From the NCBI GenBank assembly GCA_963790095.1, contig CAWBNO010000022.1, forward strand, positions 217,199-281,198: a stretch of DNA of 64,000 nt. The letters run 5' to 3'. Position numbers and translations under genes: made by a program. This stretch comes from JAAXQD01 sp963790095. GTDB lineage: Bacteria > Desulfobacterota > Desulfobacteria > Desulfobacterales > UBA11574. The notes below the pieces were generated by a model. The model was not told the origin of the DNA. It searched no databases and was given only the letters and a program-made list of their open reading frames with translations. Positions 1-9,250 of this stretch are shown here, piece after piece. Position 1 is the stretch's first letter. Each line of letters starts with the position of its first letter.

Positions 1-80
1 AGCGGACAGGCCTGCGGGACGGGCGGCTTTACCGTTTTAAAAAAAAAGATGTTTTTATACCGTTAAGGAGACAAGATTTA

Positions 81-1271
81 ATGAAAATATTGAAATTGAG
101 TTCCTGGGTTATTTTATGCCTGTTTGCGTTGATGATGGCTGCATGCGGCGGTGGCAGCGGTGGATCGAGCTCCATTAGCGGCGAGACCGGGACGCTGTAT
201 TTAAGCCTGGCCGACGCAACCACAGACGAATACCAGGCGGTTTATGTGACCATAAAAGAAGTGTGGGTTCATATGGGCGGAAATGAAAAAAATGACCGCA
301 ACTGGGAGGTGGTGGCGTCTCCGGATGAAACCTACGAGTTACTGGACCTTGTAAACGGCGTCAGAGAAGAGCTGGGCATTTCAGAATTGTTGACCGGCCA
401 CTATACCCAAATGCGGCTCATCATCGGGGATGCTCCGGATAATGGCATCAACATATTCAGCGAAAGTCACCTCCATGCGAATTATATTATCGACAGCGCT
501 GATACCTATCATGAATTAAAAGTTCCCAGCGGCCTTCAGACCGGCATAAAAATTGTCAATGGATTCGACATCAATGCCAATGAAACCACGGAGTTGATTT
601 TAGATTTCGATGCCATGCGCTCTGTTGTAAAGGCAGGCGCCAGCGGTCAATGGCTTTTAAAGCCCACCATCAAGGTCCTCGATACCCGAGATGATTCCAT
701 CGTCAGGGGAACGGTCACAACGGTTTCTGATGAGACCGAAGTGGTGCTGGAAACGGGTGTTGGTAAGTGCCCAGACATACGATCCGAACGCCGCCGATGT
801 GAAGGACCAGGTTCTTATTCAAACATCGACCTTAACCGATGTATATGAAGGTGAGTATTCGATTTTCATCCGACCGGGCGCAGTACAACATCGTGGCTTA
901 CAAAGACGGCTTTGCGCCCCTTTGTTCAAAGCTCGACATAGGATCTGACCAGGAGTATCCCTTGAATTTCACACTCGAGGCCGCGGAAACCGGCATCGTT
1001 TCAGGCAAGGTCGATATAGACGATCCCAGTCCGGATCAACATGTTACGCTGAGTTTTCGGCAGAACGTCCAGTGCGATCCCAGCACCTCCGAAGATCAGC
1101 AGATCGAGGTGAAATCGGTAAATGTCGCCAATTCCGGATCTTATAGCGTCATTCTTCCTGAAGGCATCTATACAGTTGTGGCCTCGACGTATGGGAAGAA
1201 CAACCCAGGTGTTTAAAGATACGGTGGTAGTCTCTGAAAACAACACAACTCTGCAAAATGTTCTCTTTTAA
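81..1271 (+). pseudogene. DUF4382-type lipoprotein, broken by three frameshifts
   Basis: The reading begins at ATG 81 behind AAGGAG (nine-base gap). A signal peptide ends in a lipobox (MMAAC) followed by a Gly/Ser-rich linker, so an outer-membrane or periplasmic lipoprotein is expected. The first 200 residues resemble the DUF4382 family (LYLSLADA near the start, then VYVTIKEVWVH). The frame then has to change three times, near 760, 875 and 1204, each time by skipping one base, to recover a continuous protein with a carboxypeptidase-regulatory-like beta domain (YNIVAYKDGFAPL) that ends at TAA 1269. Function of the family is unknown. Three extra bases within 450 bp mean either a decayed gene or sequence errors. 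Confidence 0.7.
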
Positions 1272-1321
1272 GCCCAGACATCGTAATTTGAGTAAATGGT
1301 TTCTAATCAAGGATTTTCCCG

Positions 1322-1726
1322 ATGGCAAATGACGATCAAAAAAATAGCCTCACCGAAGTCCGGGGACGTTTGTTTGAATTAATATTCGAAATGACCGAAG
1401 CAGAGTCTCGAGCACTCAAAGAGGAGCTTGAGAAAAAGCAGCAGCCGGAACACGATCAGACGGAGAGAAGGAGACATCCGAGGAAAAAAACCTTTATCCA
1501 TGTAGACTGCTCCGGCAATAAATGCGCCTTTACAGACTTCATCCAAAATATCAGTGACAGCGGATTGTATATCGAAACTCAAATTCCATTGTTCACCGAC
1601 CAGGCGCTTTCCATGACGCTTTCTCCTCCCGGAGCCGAAGGCTCCATCAAAATCATCGGAAAAATTGTCAGAGTCGATTCAAGGGGCATCGGGGTGGAAT
1701 TCGACGAGCTTCTGTCCCGCATTTAG
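1322..1726 (+). CDS. PilZ domain protein
   Basis: A 134-residue cytoplasmic protein. The first 45 residues are charged and helical; the remainder is a PilZ domain, with the RRRHPRK motif at about residues 49-55 and the second conserved patch ISDSGLYIE at about 77-85. RxxxR plus (D/N)xSxxG is the cyclic-di-GMP binding signature of the family, and both parts are present, so c-di-GMP binding is likely. AAGGA sits eight bases before the ATG. The target is unknown. It lies just downstream of the broken lipoprotein gene and converges with nadE. Confidence 0.85.
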   Translation: MANDDQKNSLTEVRGRLFELIFEMTEAESRALKEELEKKQQPEHDQTERRRHPRKKTFIHVDCSGNKCAFTDFIQNISDSGLYIETQIPLFTDQALSMTLSPPGAEGSIKIIGKIVRVDSRGIGVEFDELLSRI

Positions 1727-1776
1727 GCCAAGATCATCCCCGCAGGCTCAAATCTGTTACCTTAATTCTGCAGGTA

Positions 1777-2769
1777 TTAACCGACTTCAGTTACCTGCTC
1801 GACCAGCAACGCCGGAAGGTGAAGATATTCGGTGGTGGACCGCTTTTGATCAATGTCGTCATACACCCGCCGCACCTGTTTGCCTGTTAAACCGGTGGCG
1901 CGGCCCGCAATCTCAGGATCGATATGGTTATTCTTTGCAAAAAGGCAGATGTCCATTTTATCGTAGGGAAGTGAAAAGTAAAACTCGTCTTGCCCCTGGG
2001 GAAGCGAATACGTATCCGTGGTTGGAATACGGCCAATTATTTCTTCGGGGATGCCGAGATACGCTGCCAGCTGGTAGACTTGTGTTTTATACAGATGCGC
2101 AATCGGCTTGATATCGGCGGCACCGTCACCGCATTTTACAAAAAATCCCTGATCATACTCCAGTCTGTTCGGGGTTCCGACCACCGCATAGTTCAGACGG
2201 TCAGCATGGTAATATTCGAGCATTTTCCGGGTTCGCTGTTTGAAATTGGTTGCAGCGACGATTCCAAGATATGCCTTTAGGGGCAAGCGTTTTTTTATTT
2301 CTTTTCCATCCGGAGCCTTGGCGACAATCGAGAAAACCGTAAACCCTTTTTTTTCGATAACATTCGGCGTGATCAATTTCGACCGCCATCCGGCGCCGTA
2401 TTCATGAAGAACCGAACGGACTGCATCATCATATTTTTTGTAAAAACCGACGGCATCCAAAATCCCGGTGATGTCTTCAACCACCGTCTCTATGCCCAAA
2501 TAATCTGCCACCCTATCGCTGAAGGCTATCGTTTCATCCGAAGAATGCTTTTCAGGCATTTGGAGACCCACAACCCGTTCCTTACCGATGGCCCGTACAC
2601 ACAACGCAGCACATACGCTGCTGTCGATACCTCCGGAGATTGCAACGACGGTACCTCTTCGTTTTAAACGCACCGATAGAAAACGGCGCAGGGCAGTGAC
2701 GATCTTCTCTGTTTCCTGAGAGCAGTCGAGTTTCAAAACATCATTAGACAACGCAAAATTCTTGTCCAT
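1777..2769 (-). CDS. nadE: NAD synthetase (ammonia-dependent type)
   Basis: Makes NAD from deamido-NAD, ATP and ammonia (or glutamine) in the last step of NAD synthesis. The PP-loop SGGIDSSVC is at about residues 45-53, and the family's nucleotide and deamido-NAD contacts are represented by VVGTPNRLEYDQGFFVKCGD and the GDGAADIKPIAHLYKTQV stretch. At 330 residues it is longer than the E. coli enzyme (about 275) but has no N-terminal nitrilase-type glutaminase domain, so ammonia should be the nitrogen donor unless a separate amidase helps. It starts 30 bases after the Fe-S protein gene and is probably co-transcribed with it. Confidence 0.92.
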   Translation of the reverse strand: MDKNFALSNDVLKLDCSQETEKIVTALRRFLSVRLKRRGTVVAISGGIDSSVCAALCVRAIGKERVVGLQMPEKHSSDETIAFSDRVADYLGIETVVEDITGILDAVGFYKKYDDAVRSVLHEYGAGWRSKLITPNVIEKKGFTVFSIVAKAPDGKEIKKRLPLKAYLGIVAATNFKQRTRKMLEYYHADRLNYAVVGTPNRLEYDQGFFVKCGDGAADIKPIAHLYKTQVYQLAAYLGIPEEIIGRIPTTDTYSLPQGQDEFYFSLPYDKMDICLFAKNNHIDPEIAGRATGLTGKQVRRVYDDIDQKRSTTEYLHLPALLVEQVTEVG

Positions 2770-2799
2770 ATGATTGGTATCTCCGTCTTGATATACGAT

Positions 2800-3531
2800 T
2801 TAAACTTCCCTGCGACCCACCGGACACACATGAATGCACATCCCACAAACCTTGACGCCTGTAACCTTATCTTTTAGGTGGCTGCGATAATCTATACAGC
2901 GTTGAACGTCAAAACGCGCCTCGCGAGATTCCGATGGATCAAAAGGGCGTCCCGTAAAGGCATTTGGAGGACAGGCTTCCACGCATTTTTGGCATTCACC
3001 GCACTGATCGGGAATTGGGCTGTCCGGCGCTAAAAGGGCATCGGTCAAAACCGTAACCCAACGCACTCGGGGCCCGAGTTCCGGCGTGATCAGGAGACAA
3101 CTCGGGCCAATCCAACCCAGTCCCGCAAGCCTTGCAGACAGTTTGTGGGAAAAAAGCCCCCGAACTTTTTTGCTGTCAATGGTATCTGAAGCAGGGATAA
3201 GGAGTGTCTGGAAACCATTCGAATTTAAGATGGAACTGAGATGCAGCGCCATCCGATCCAAAGATTGGTTAACCGTATAATAAAGGTAATCATACGTCCG
3301 CGCCACGCCGACTTCTTTGTGGCGATATAATTGATCGACAATGCCATCGTTCAGTCCGATGCCCAAAGAAATAGAACGAGGGAAGGCTGCCAGAAAATCA
3401 CCGCCTTGTTCCACGATGGTCTCCTGAACGCTGGTCAGGTCGGCCACACCGAAAAACCGAGCCCCCATGTCCATGCCCCGATTCTCGAGTTGCCCACGCA
3501 TCAACTTCAGTAGTTCTATTTTCATTTCCAT
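2800..3531 (-). CDS. QueG-like 4Fe-4S double-cluster protein
   Basis: A 243-residue protein related to epoxyqueuosine reductase and similar corrinoid-type Fe-S proteins. The C-terminal third carries two cluster motifs, CGECQKCVEACP (about 178-189) and C-x2-CIHVCP (about 231-240), typical of an 8Fe ferredoxin domain. Before it, the segment GLGWIGPSCLLITPELGPR matches the conserved region of this group. It is shorter than genuine QueG (about 350 residues) and lacks the HEAT-repeat tail, so the function is a redox role of unknown substrate rather than proven queuosine synthesis. It likely forms a two-gene operon with nadE. Confidence 0.75.
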   Translation of the reverse strand: MEMKIELLKLMRGQLENRGMDMGARFFGVADLTSVQETIVEQGGDFLAAFPRSISLGIGLNDGIVDQLYRHKEVGVARTYDYLYYTVNQSLDRMALHLSSILNSNGFQTLLIPASDTIDSKKVRGLFSHKLSARLAGLGWIGPSCLLITPELGPRVRWVTVLTDALLAPDSPIPDQCGECQKCVEACPPNAFTGRPFDPSESREARFDVQRCIDYRSHLKDKVTGVKVCGMCIHVCPVGRREV

Positions 3532-3596
3532 ATTTTCTCAAAATAAACGATTGGATAGCTTTTAGGCAAAAATAAATACTTTATACAATAATTGAA

Positions 3597-4151
3597 TTAG
3601 GTAACCAGATTTTTTCCAATTTCCTTTGCTTTTTCAAGCAGGTCTGTCTGCTGAAGAATATCGTTCTGGTCCCTCGTTCCAGTGGCCACCATCGTGCCCT
3701 TGACATCGTAGTGCAAAAATGAAAACAGCTTTTCAAGATATTCAAAGTAAACTTCGAAGGTCTGTTCATCCGGGTTGCCCTGGGTGAAGACCATAAACAC
3801 ACGTTTCTTTCCTTTTAAGCGACTCGTGAAATCCGGTTTGATAAACGGTACGAGACGATCCATAAAAAGCTTTGTTTGTCCGGATACTTGCCACATATAG
3901 ACGGGTGAGCCGAGGATGATTGCATCCGAGGACTGTATCTCCCCATGCAGCAGCTGCATGTCATCTTCAGTAACACACGTGCCAGTTTCTCTGCAGCTGA
4001 AACATCCCAGGCAGAGAGAGATATTCATTTTAGCAAGCTTATAAAACTTTGTATCGGCACCTTTTTCTGTGGCGCCGCCAAGAATCGCTTTGACAAGTTT
4101 TTCAGTGTTTCCGTTCTTTCTCGGACTTCCTTCCAACCCCAATACTTTCAC
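3597..4151 (-). CDS. Flavodoxin-fold NAD(P)H-dependent FMN reductase / iron-sulfur flavoprotein type
   Basis: A 184-residue FMN-binding reductase of the NADPH-dependent FMN reductase/iron-sulfur flavoprotein superfamily. The FMN phosphate loop GSPRKNGNTEK is at residues 8-18, followed by a cysteine cluster CLGCFSCRETGTC that in related proteins binds a 4Fe-4S cluster, and GSPVYMWQVSGQ, the second FMN-contact region. An upstream in-frame ATG exists at 4217, but the GTG at 4151 has an ideal GGAGGA nine bases before it and starts right at the fold, so I prefer it. The substrate cannot be inferred. Confidence 0.82.
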   Translation of the reverse strand: MKVLGLEGSPRKNGNTEKLVKAILGGATEKGADTKFYKLAKMNISLCLGCFSCRETGTCVTEDDMQLLHGEIQSSDAIILGSPVYMWQVSGQTKLFMDRLVPFIKPDFTSRLKGKKRVFMVFTQGNPDEQTFEVYFEYLEKLFSFLHYDVKGTMVATGTRDQNDILQQTDLLEKAKEIGKNLVT

Positions 4152-4680
4152 TGTAATCTTTTCCTCCGTATGCGTATTTTTTCCTACACTACCTTCATCA
4201 GACTTGAGCGTCAACAATGAAAATCGACCCAGACCTCAATACCGAGCACCTTACGAAAATCCAGAGCCCACATCAACCATGTTTTATAACGTCTTCACTT
4301 TTAAATTTTTTAATCGATCAGAAAATACGGGTTGCCTTTGGCAATGCCTTCTCCACGAAAACCGATTGGCTCATTGCCTGACCAATAGTTGAGTTTGAAC
4401 AGCCAGCGGAAAATTCAATTATAAATTTTAGTTGACCGATCAACGCTATGCCATTAATATAACATAATTATTCTTGATCTGCAGCAGGAAGCCCATTTCC
4501 CGCAGCTTGGCCGACCAAAATAAAGATCTTGTTTCACAAAGGCTGCAATGAGTTTCCGTTAAATAACTTCTCGGTATAATAAAGATAAGTAAATTTTACG
4601 GATCGATTTTGATTGATTTAATTTGAATCTATGTTGTCTTAGATCGTCTTATCCCGACGGCCCAACCCAAGGATGGCACC
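4152..4680. other. Intergenic region between divergent genes
   Basis: About 530 bases, AT-rich in the second half, without a credible gene. It holds two possible sigma-70-type promoters reading to the right, TTGACC-N17-TAATAT at 4432-4460 and a weaker one with TATAAT near 4578. Both could serve the regulator gene at 4681. Confidence 0.6.
4432..4460 (+). promoter_or_regulatory. Possible sigma-70 promoter of the sigma-54 activator gene
   Basis: TTGACC, 17-base spacer, TAATAT. It lies 220 bases before the start codon, so the leader would be long. Read from consensus only. Confidence 0.4.
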
Positions 4681-6096
4681 ATGGCCGAAAAATTGACCTA
4701 CAAGGAATTGGCCCAAAAGGTTAAAGCCTTAGAAAAAAAACTTGCTAAATTGGAGCAGGACAAGGAAACGATTCTTAAGAGAAAAGCAAGGTTCAAAGAA
4801 GTCGAGCACCTCGCCAGTTTAGGACATTGGGAGCTGGATCTGGTGACCAATTCACTATATTGGTCTGATGAAATTTACCGAATTTTTGACCTGGATCCCG
4901 AAGGGTTTGATGCTACCTATGAATCTTTTCTGGAGATCGTACACCCCGACGACCGAAAATTCGTACACAAGGCTTTCTCAGAGTCCATAAAAAATAGAAC
5001 CGACTATGACATTGTTCACCGTCTCCTGCTCAAAGACGGCAGGATTAAATACGTACATGAAAAATGTCAGACCATTTACGACACGGACGGCAGCCCCTCT
5101 CGATCCATCGGTACCGTACAAGACATCACCCGGCAAAAGAAAGAAGCCCATAGCTTTTCAGGAATTATCGGTCGTGATGCCAACATGCTGGAACTGTTCG
5201 AAACCATACGGCAGGTTGCAGATGTCGATATCCCCATACTCATTCAGGGAGAAAGCGGCACGGGAAAGGAGCTGATCGCCAGAGCCATCCACAATGAAGG
5301 TCCCCGTTCGGACAAACCCTTTGTGCCGGTCAACTGTGGAGCGCTGCCCGAAGGACTGCTGGAAAGCGAACTGTTTGGACACGTAAAAGGTGCTTTTACC
5401 GGAGCGGTGCGAAACAGAAAAGGCCGTTTTGAAATGGCCCAGGGCGGCACCCTGTTTCTGGACGAGGTAGCAGACCTGTCGAAGATGGTTCAGGCCAAAT
5501 TGCTGCGGGTCCTTCAAGAAGGCACCTTTGAACAAGTGGGTAGCGAAAAAACCCTTTTAGCGGACGTACGCATCATCAGCGCCGCCAACCGTGTGCTGAA
5601 AAGCGAAATGGAAAAAGGACGTTTTCGGGATGATCTGTACTACCGCCTCAGCGTTGTTCCCATTCACCTGCCCCCGCTGAGAGAAAGGAAAAACGACATC
5701 CCTCTGTTAGTTGAAAATTTCCTTAAAAAAGCTCCGGTAGAAGGGCTTCGCACCGAAGGAATCTCCAATAGCGCCCTCGCAGCTATGGTTGACTATCCCT
5801 GGCCGGGAAACATCCGTGAACTTCAAAGCGCCATCCGATATTCACTGATAAAGTCAAAAGGCCGAATCATTCAGCCCGGTCACCTTCCCATCGAATTGAG
5901 GGAAATGAAAGTCAAGCCGTCTTCCCGGGGACCTTTTCGGAAACTCGACCCAAGACGTGTCAAAGATGCCCTGCTCCGGAGTGGCGGGAACAAGGCCAAG
6001 GCCGCTAGATTTTTGGGCGTTGGGCGCGCCACCCTTTACCGTTTCCTGGCGGCTTTTCCGGATGTCTCCTCAAACATCTCCGAATCTGAACGTTGA
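4681..6096 (+). CDS. PAS-sensing sigma-54-dependent transcription activator
   Basis: A 471-residue enhancer-binding protein. Residues 1-35 are a coiled coil (lysine/glutamate-rich heptads), about 45-155 a PAS domain with its PAC tail (YDTDGSPSRSIGTVQDIT), about 162-390 the AAA+ domain with Walker A GESGTGKE, the sigma-54 contact loop GAFTGA and Walker B GGTLFLDE, and the C-terminus a Fis-type helix-turn-helix (GGNKAKAARFLGVGRATLYR). There is no receiver domain, so the PAS domain is the likely sensor. It activates sigma-54 promoters; the target genes are not evident from its neighbours. The start has AAGGA at eight bases. Confidence 0.93.
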   Translation: MAEKLTYKELAQKVKALEKKLAKLEQDKETILKRKARFKEVEHLASLGHWELDLVTNSLYWSDEIYRIFDLDPEGFDATYESFLEIVHPDDRKFVHKAFSESIKNRTDYDIVHRLLLKDGRIKYVHEKCQTIYDTDGSPSRSIGTVQDITRQKKEAHSFSGIIGRDANMLELFETIRQVADVDIPILIQGESGTGKELIARAIHNEGPRSDKPFVPVNCGALPEGLLESELFGHVKGAFTGAVRNRKGRFEMAQGGTLFLDEVADLSKMVQAKLLRVLQEGTFEQVGSEKTLLADVRIISAANRVLKSEMEKGRFRDDLYYRLSVVPIHLPPLRERKNDIPLLVENFLKKAPVEGLRTEGISNSALAAMVDYPWPGNIRELQSAIRYSLIKSKGRIIQPGHLPIELREMKVKPSSRGPFRKLDPRRVKDALLRSGGNKAKAARFLGVGRATLYRFLAAFPDVSSNISESER

Positions 6097-6202
6097 TTTG
6101 TCATTGTAGCTGGATATAATTAGTTACCAACAGGGAGTTTACTCAATGTCGAACAATTAATGAACCCCTTAACCAAAATCGAACGTCTTGGGTATGAAGA
6201 TC

Positions 6203-6814
6203 CTATGGACGGCGTTTGGATCCTGGGCCGCGAAATTTTTGGAGGATTTGCTCTTTTTCCTCTGGAGGCAACGCGTTCCATTCTCGAAGCTTTTCCCGGG
6301 TTCGTTCCCGTTCTTCCGGAGGGAGCTTTTGCCATTGCTGAAAGCGCTCCTGCATGAGTTCACGTTCTTCGGAAGGAAGCTGCTTCCACTTCTCCATGCG
6401 CTGGCGCAAGAGTTGCTGTCTCTCCTCGGGCATCGACCGCCATTGCTGATATTTTCTCTTGAGCATCTTTTTTTCTTCAGGAGATAATTTCTTATAGCCT
6501 CTATTGTAATTTTTTGCCTGAAGAAGAAATTGTCTCCCCTGGTCTGGTGGAGGGGAAGTTGTTTGGCGTTCCCGGTAATCGATAAACTGCCCATGGTTTG
6601 GCGGACTCTCTTTGTAGGTCTTTTGTGTTCTAAATTGCGGAGCCTCTCCGTTATACTTTTTCGACCGGCTAAAGCTTAAAGTTGGAGAAAAGAGGCGCAT
6701 TATAAATACAAAAGCTAAAACAAGCGTCAACGGCTTCAAGTATTTAAACGACCTGTATCTGTTTTTCATCATCGTCGATAAATCCAGAGTATTTTTAATC
6801 CCGAACATACTCAT
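6203..6814 (-). CDS. DUF3106 protein, third gene of sigma/anti-sigma operon
   Basis: A 203-residue protein with an N-terminal membrane anchor or signal segment (about residues 28-50, PLTLVLAFVFIMRLF) and then four or more copies of a roughly 17-residue helical repeat with the core PEERxxLxxRxxxWxxL (for example LPPEERERTREKLREW). This is the DUF3106 pattern, of unknown function, expected to sit in the periplasm. Its ribosome-binding site GAGGT overlaps the stop codon of the anti-sigma factor gene, so the two are probably translationally coupled. Context suggests a role in, or control by, the envelope-stress regulon of the adjacent sigma factor. Confidence 0.8.
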   Translation of the reverse strand: MSMFGIKNTLDLSTMMKNRYRSFKYLKPLTLVLAFVFIMRLFSPTLSFSRSKKYNGEAPQFRTQKTYKESPPNHGQFIDYRERQTTSPPPDQGRQFLLQAKNYNRGYKKLSPEEKKMLKRKYQQWRSMPEERQQLLRQRMEKWKQLPSEERELMQERFQQWQKLPPEERERTREKLREWNALPPEEKEQILQKFRGPGSKRRP

Positions 6815-6826
6815 GTGAAATGGACC

Positions 6827-7339
6827 TCATATGGTGGCGTTTTTTCTACCCATCACTTGGTCCAATTTTTCGAGGGTATCCATCTCTTCCAATAAATCCA
6901 GGTTTTCGAGAATGTCAATATTGTTGACGATCATTTTCTCTTCCACCCCGGCGTCCGAGGCTATCTTAACCGTTGGTGTATGTTGAATCCCCCTTATGCC
7001 GAACCACCCAAAGGCCACGACCAACATCCCGCACACAGCCGCCACATGCAGGGGTTTGATATACCCTGCCAAAAACGGATTTCGCCACCACCCCCTGTGG
7101 TGTTTCTCCCCGAGTTTCTCTGAAACGGCGGTACGGAGTGCCCGGGCGCTCTCACGGGAAAGCGACGCTTCCGGCATGGATTCCTTTATATTTTCGAGCA
7201 GATGGATCAGACGTTTTCGCTCCTGCAAACAGGCTTCGCATGTGGATAGGTGATTCTCCCATTTAAGCTGTTCTTCAGGACCCAACTCCCTGTACACCTC
7301 CAACCAGAGTGTCTCTTGCCAATGGCGACAATTTTTCAT
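6827..7339 (-). CDS. Anti-sigma factor with zinc-finger (zf-HC2) domain
   Basis: 170 residues. The N-terminus has the zinc-binding anti-sigma motif, H near residue 31 followed by CEAC (HLSTCEACLQE). One membrane span follows (about 96-113, VAAVCGMLVVAFGWFGI), then a short acidic periplasmic tail with leucine-glutamate repeats. This is the standard architecture of a membrane anti-sigma factor that holds its ECF sigma factor. An earlier in-frame ATG at 7366 lies inside the sigma gene; the ATG at 7339 has AGGAGGT seven bases upstream and is preferred. The region still overlaps the end of the sigma gene slightly upstream, consistent with coupling. Confidence 0.85.
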   Translation of the reverse strand: MKNCRHWQETLWLEVYRELGPEEQLKWENHLSTCEACLQERKRLIHLLENIKESMPEASLSRESARALRTAVSEKLGEKHHRGWWRNPFLAGYIKPLHVAAVCGMLVVAFGWFGIRGIQHTPTVKIASDAGVEEKMIVNNIDILENLDLLEEMDTLEKLDQVMGRKNATI

Positions 7340-7350
7340 ACACACACCTC

Positions 7351-7947
7351 CTATGGCTGGACCCAATCCTGTAAAGCATCTCTCAAAAAATGGGTGGCGC
7401 GGAAGAGATGACTCTTGACCGTTCCCTCGGCCGATCCCATTATCTGAGCGATTTCTCGTATTTTCATCCCATGGAGCACTTTTAACTGAAAAATGACACG
7501 CTGTTTTTCAGGGAGCGTCTCCAAGGCCTCACTGATTTCCTGGGCAAGCTGTTTGCCCCTTAATGCCGTCATAGGATTATTTTTTACCCCCGGGTCCGGA
7601 TAATCTTCATCCATCGCTTTTGAATCTGATCGCCCCCCCCGGTCACGCCGCCAAAATGTAAATATACTCTCCCATCTTTTACGGCGGCGTCGACTGTCTA
7701 AACACGTATTTACGAGAATGCGGTAAAACCAGGTATAAAAAGACGATTTTCCTCGAAAGTTATTTAAACTCCGGAAAGCACGCAGAAAGGCTTCTTGGGT
7801 AAGTTCTTGGGCTTCTTCGCTGTCCCCGGAGCACATGTTGTAAGCGATAGCATATGCTTTTTCCTGATACCGTCGGACAAGAATTTCAAAAGCCGACGGA
7901 TCATCATGCTGCGCCCGAGCAACCAACTCTTTATCTTCCAATGACAT
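7351..7947 (-). CDS. ECF RNA polymerase sigma factor (RpoE-like)
   Basis: About 198 residues with region 2 (AFEILVRRYQEKAYAIAYNM, then LTQEAFLRAFRSLNNF) and region 4 (LPEKQRVIFQLKVLHGMKIREIA, GTVKSHLFRA). The linker contains a basic RRRRKR stretch and an extra loop. The frame is open back to 8019, but a good sigma-70 promoter occupies 8011-8038, so the upstream ATG inside the -10 box cannot be the start; the ATG at 7947 (MSLEDKEL) fits the family. It is followed by its anti-sigma factor and a DUF3106 protein, an envelope-stress type operon. Confidence 0.92.
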   Translation of the reverse strand: MSLEDKELVARAQHDDPSAFEILVRRYQEKAYAIAYNMCSGDSEEAQELTQEAFLRAFRSLNNFRGKSSFYTWFYRILVNTCLDSRRRRKRWESIFTFWRRDRGGRSDSKAMDEDYPDPGVKNNPMTALRGKQLAQEISEALETLPEKQRVIFQLKVLHGMKIREIAQIMGSAEGTVKSHLFRATHFLRDALQDWVQP

Positions 7948-8010
7948 AAGGGGGGCATCCCGTTCGGCTATTGGGTGCCGTCCTCCTCTATTTACCGCTC
8001 TTGCCCCACT

Positions 8011-8038
8011 ATTATACAAAAGCCAATCTCCAAATCAA
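8011..8038 (-). promoter_or_regulatory. Sigma-70 promoter of the sigma/anti-sigma operon
   Basis: On the minus strand TTGATT, 16-base spacer, TATAAT, with transcription expected near 8004, about 57 bases before the sigma factor ATG at 7947. This promoter is what decides the start codon. Confidence 0.65.
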
Positions 8039-8461
8039 ATGCCCCGCTGACGGATCTTCTCTCCTCAGAAACGACAAGGCCCTGGTACGGATCGGCCCAG
8101 ATAAATCAAAAAAATTTTATTAAGGGAGTGATGTCTAACAGTTAACCCACTATTTACCTTAAGTTATCTTGCAGTGCAAGTGATAATCCAGGCCAAACTG
8201 CTCTGTCGAGCATTGACTCGATTCATGTTTCAACTCAATTTAGATTTTTATTTCATATTTTTAGACGCTTATACGGCAAAAAGGTTTACACGGCAGGCAC
8301 TCGGTTTTGGCTTCGATCCCAATCTGACTTAACGCTTTGAAATACTTTTGTATTTTTTTTTAGAAACCCTATGTATCTTGACACATAACTCTCATTTTAG
8401 TATACATTACACACAAAAAAACAGAATGTCGATAATCACCTATAAGTTTAGGAGCTGTACC
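8039..8461. other. Intergenic region between divergent operons
   Basis: About 420 bases without a gene. The right end carries the promoter of the OmpA-type lipoprotein. The middle is AT-rich and shows no clear hairpin or recognisable regulatory RNA. Confidence 0.6.
8378..8406 (+). promoter_or_regulatory. Strong sigma-70 promoter of the OmpA-type lipoprotein gene
   Basis: TTGACA, 17-base spacer, TATACA: near-consensus. Transcription should begin around 8413, giving a leader of about 50 bases with AGGAGC before the ATG at 8462. A strong promoter fits an abundant envelope protein. Confidence 0.75.
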
Positions 8462-9106
8462 ATGAAAAGAACAATATCCTTAGTTGCATGTCTGGCACTT
8501 CTTACAGTTATTTTTTCCTGTGCAGGGACGACCAACAAAGAAAAAGGTGCAAAAACAGGTGTTTTAGCCGGCGCTGCCGGTGGTGCCTTGCTCGGTCAAG
8601 CCATTGGAAGAAACACAACAGCGACACTGGTCGGGGCCGGAATCGGCGCTGCCGTGGGTGGGCTCGCCGGTCACCAAATCGGTGCCTACATGGACAGGCA
8701 GGAGCAAGAGTTGAGGGATGCCATGGCTCAAAATGACGCCGTCAGTATCCAGAGAACACAGGATGTTTTGACTGCGACGTTCAAGTCTGAATCCTTTTTT
8801 GGCTTTGACTCTTCGACCCTCGAACCCGGTGCCTACACCGAAATGGACAGAGTCGCCGGCATACTCAACAAATATCCCCAGACCACCATCCGGGTGGAGG
8901 GGCATACCGATTCAAAGGGTTCCGAAGCTTACAATCAAACCCTGTCTGAAAAACGGGCGTTGTCGGTGAAAAATGCATTGGTACAAAAGGGAGTCGATCC
9001 GGCAAGAATTCAGACCGTAGGCTACGGAGAATCACAGCCCATCTCTTCGAATGATGCCATGAACAGACGGGTGAGTATTGTCATTACACCGATCAAGAGC
9101 GGATAA
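8462..9106 (+). CDS. OmpA-family lipoprotein with glycine-zipper segment
   Basis: 214 residues. A lipoprotein signal ends at the lipobox IFSC (Cys about residue 20). Next comes a glycine-zipper membrane segment of GxxxG repeats (GVLAGAAGGALLGQAIG, then VGAGIGAAVGGLAGHQIGA), then an OmpA C-terminal domain that binds peptidoglycan, with TTIRVEGHTDSKGSEAYN and LSEKRALSVKNAL, ending MNRRVSIVI. Role: anchors the outer membrane to the wall, as in the Pal/YiaD group. The frame is open further upstream, but the promoter at 8378-8406 and AGGAGC fix the start at 8462. Confidence 0.93.
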   Translation: MKRTISLVACLALLTVIFSCAGTTNKEKGAKTGVLAGAAGGALLGQAIGRNTTATLVGAGIGAAVGGLAGHQIGAYMDRQEQELRDAMAQNDAVSIQRTQDVLTATFKSESFFGFDSSTLEPGAYTEMDRVAGILNKYPQTTIRVEGHTDSKGSEAYNQTLSEKRALSVKNALVQKGVDPARIQTVGYGESQPISSNDAMNRRVSIVITPIKSG

Positions 9107-9111
9107 AATAT

Positions 9112-9243
9112 ACGCCGTCTCAAAAATCAACGCCCACGGGCTGAGTATCGAACCGTCTAAAAGGCGCACATACTAAACGTATGCTGCGCTTTTTTGCGGT
9201 CCGGGTCTTGCTCGAGCGCGGTGGACTATTTTTGACGCAGCGT
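9112..9243. repeat. Nested inverted-repeat element with central ATAC/GTAT hairpin; also a terminator
   Basis: Outer arms ACGCCGTCTCAAAAAT (9112-9127) and its imperfect complement (9228-9243). The centre is a hairpin at 9160-9193, GCGCACATAC / GTATGCTGCGC, followed by six T on the plus strand, so it should terminate the lipoprotein gene transcript. It lies between two convergent genes. The arms share CCGTCTCAAAA with the element at 43053-43240, and both have an ATAC-N4/5-GTAT hairpin at their midpoint. Confidence 0.7.
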
Positions 9244-9250
9244 CATTGCT

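Noticed and set aside
4670..4690. Sigma-54 -24 box (TGGCAC) at the start of the activator gene
   Set aside because: No TTGC at the right spacing; it overlaps the start codon.
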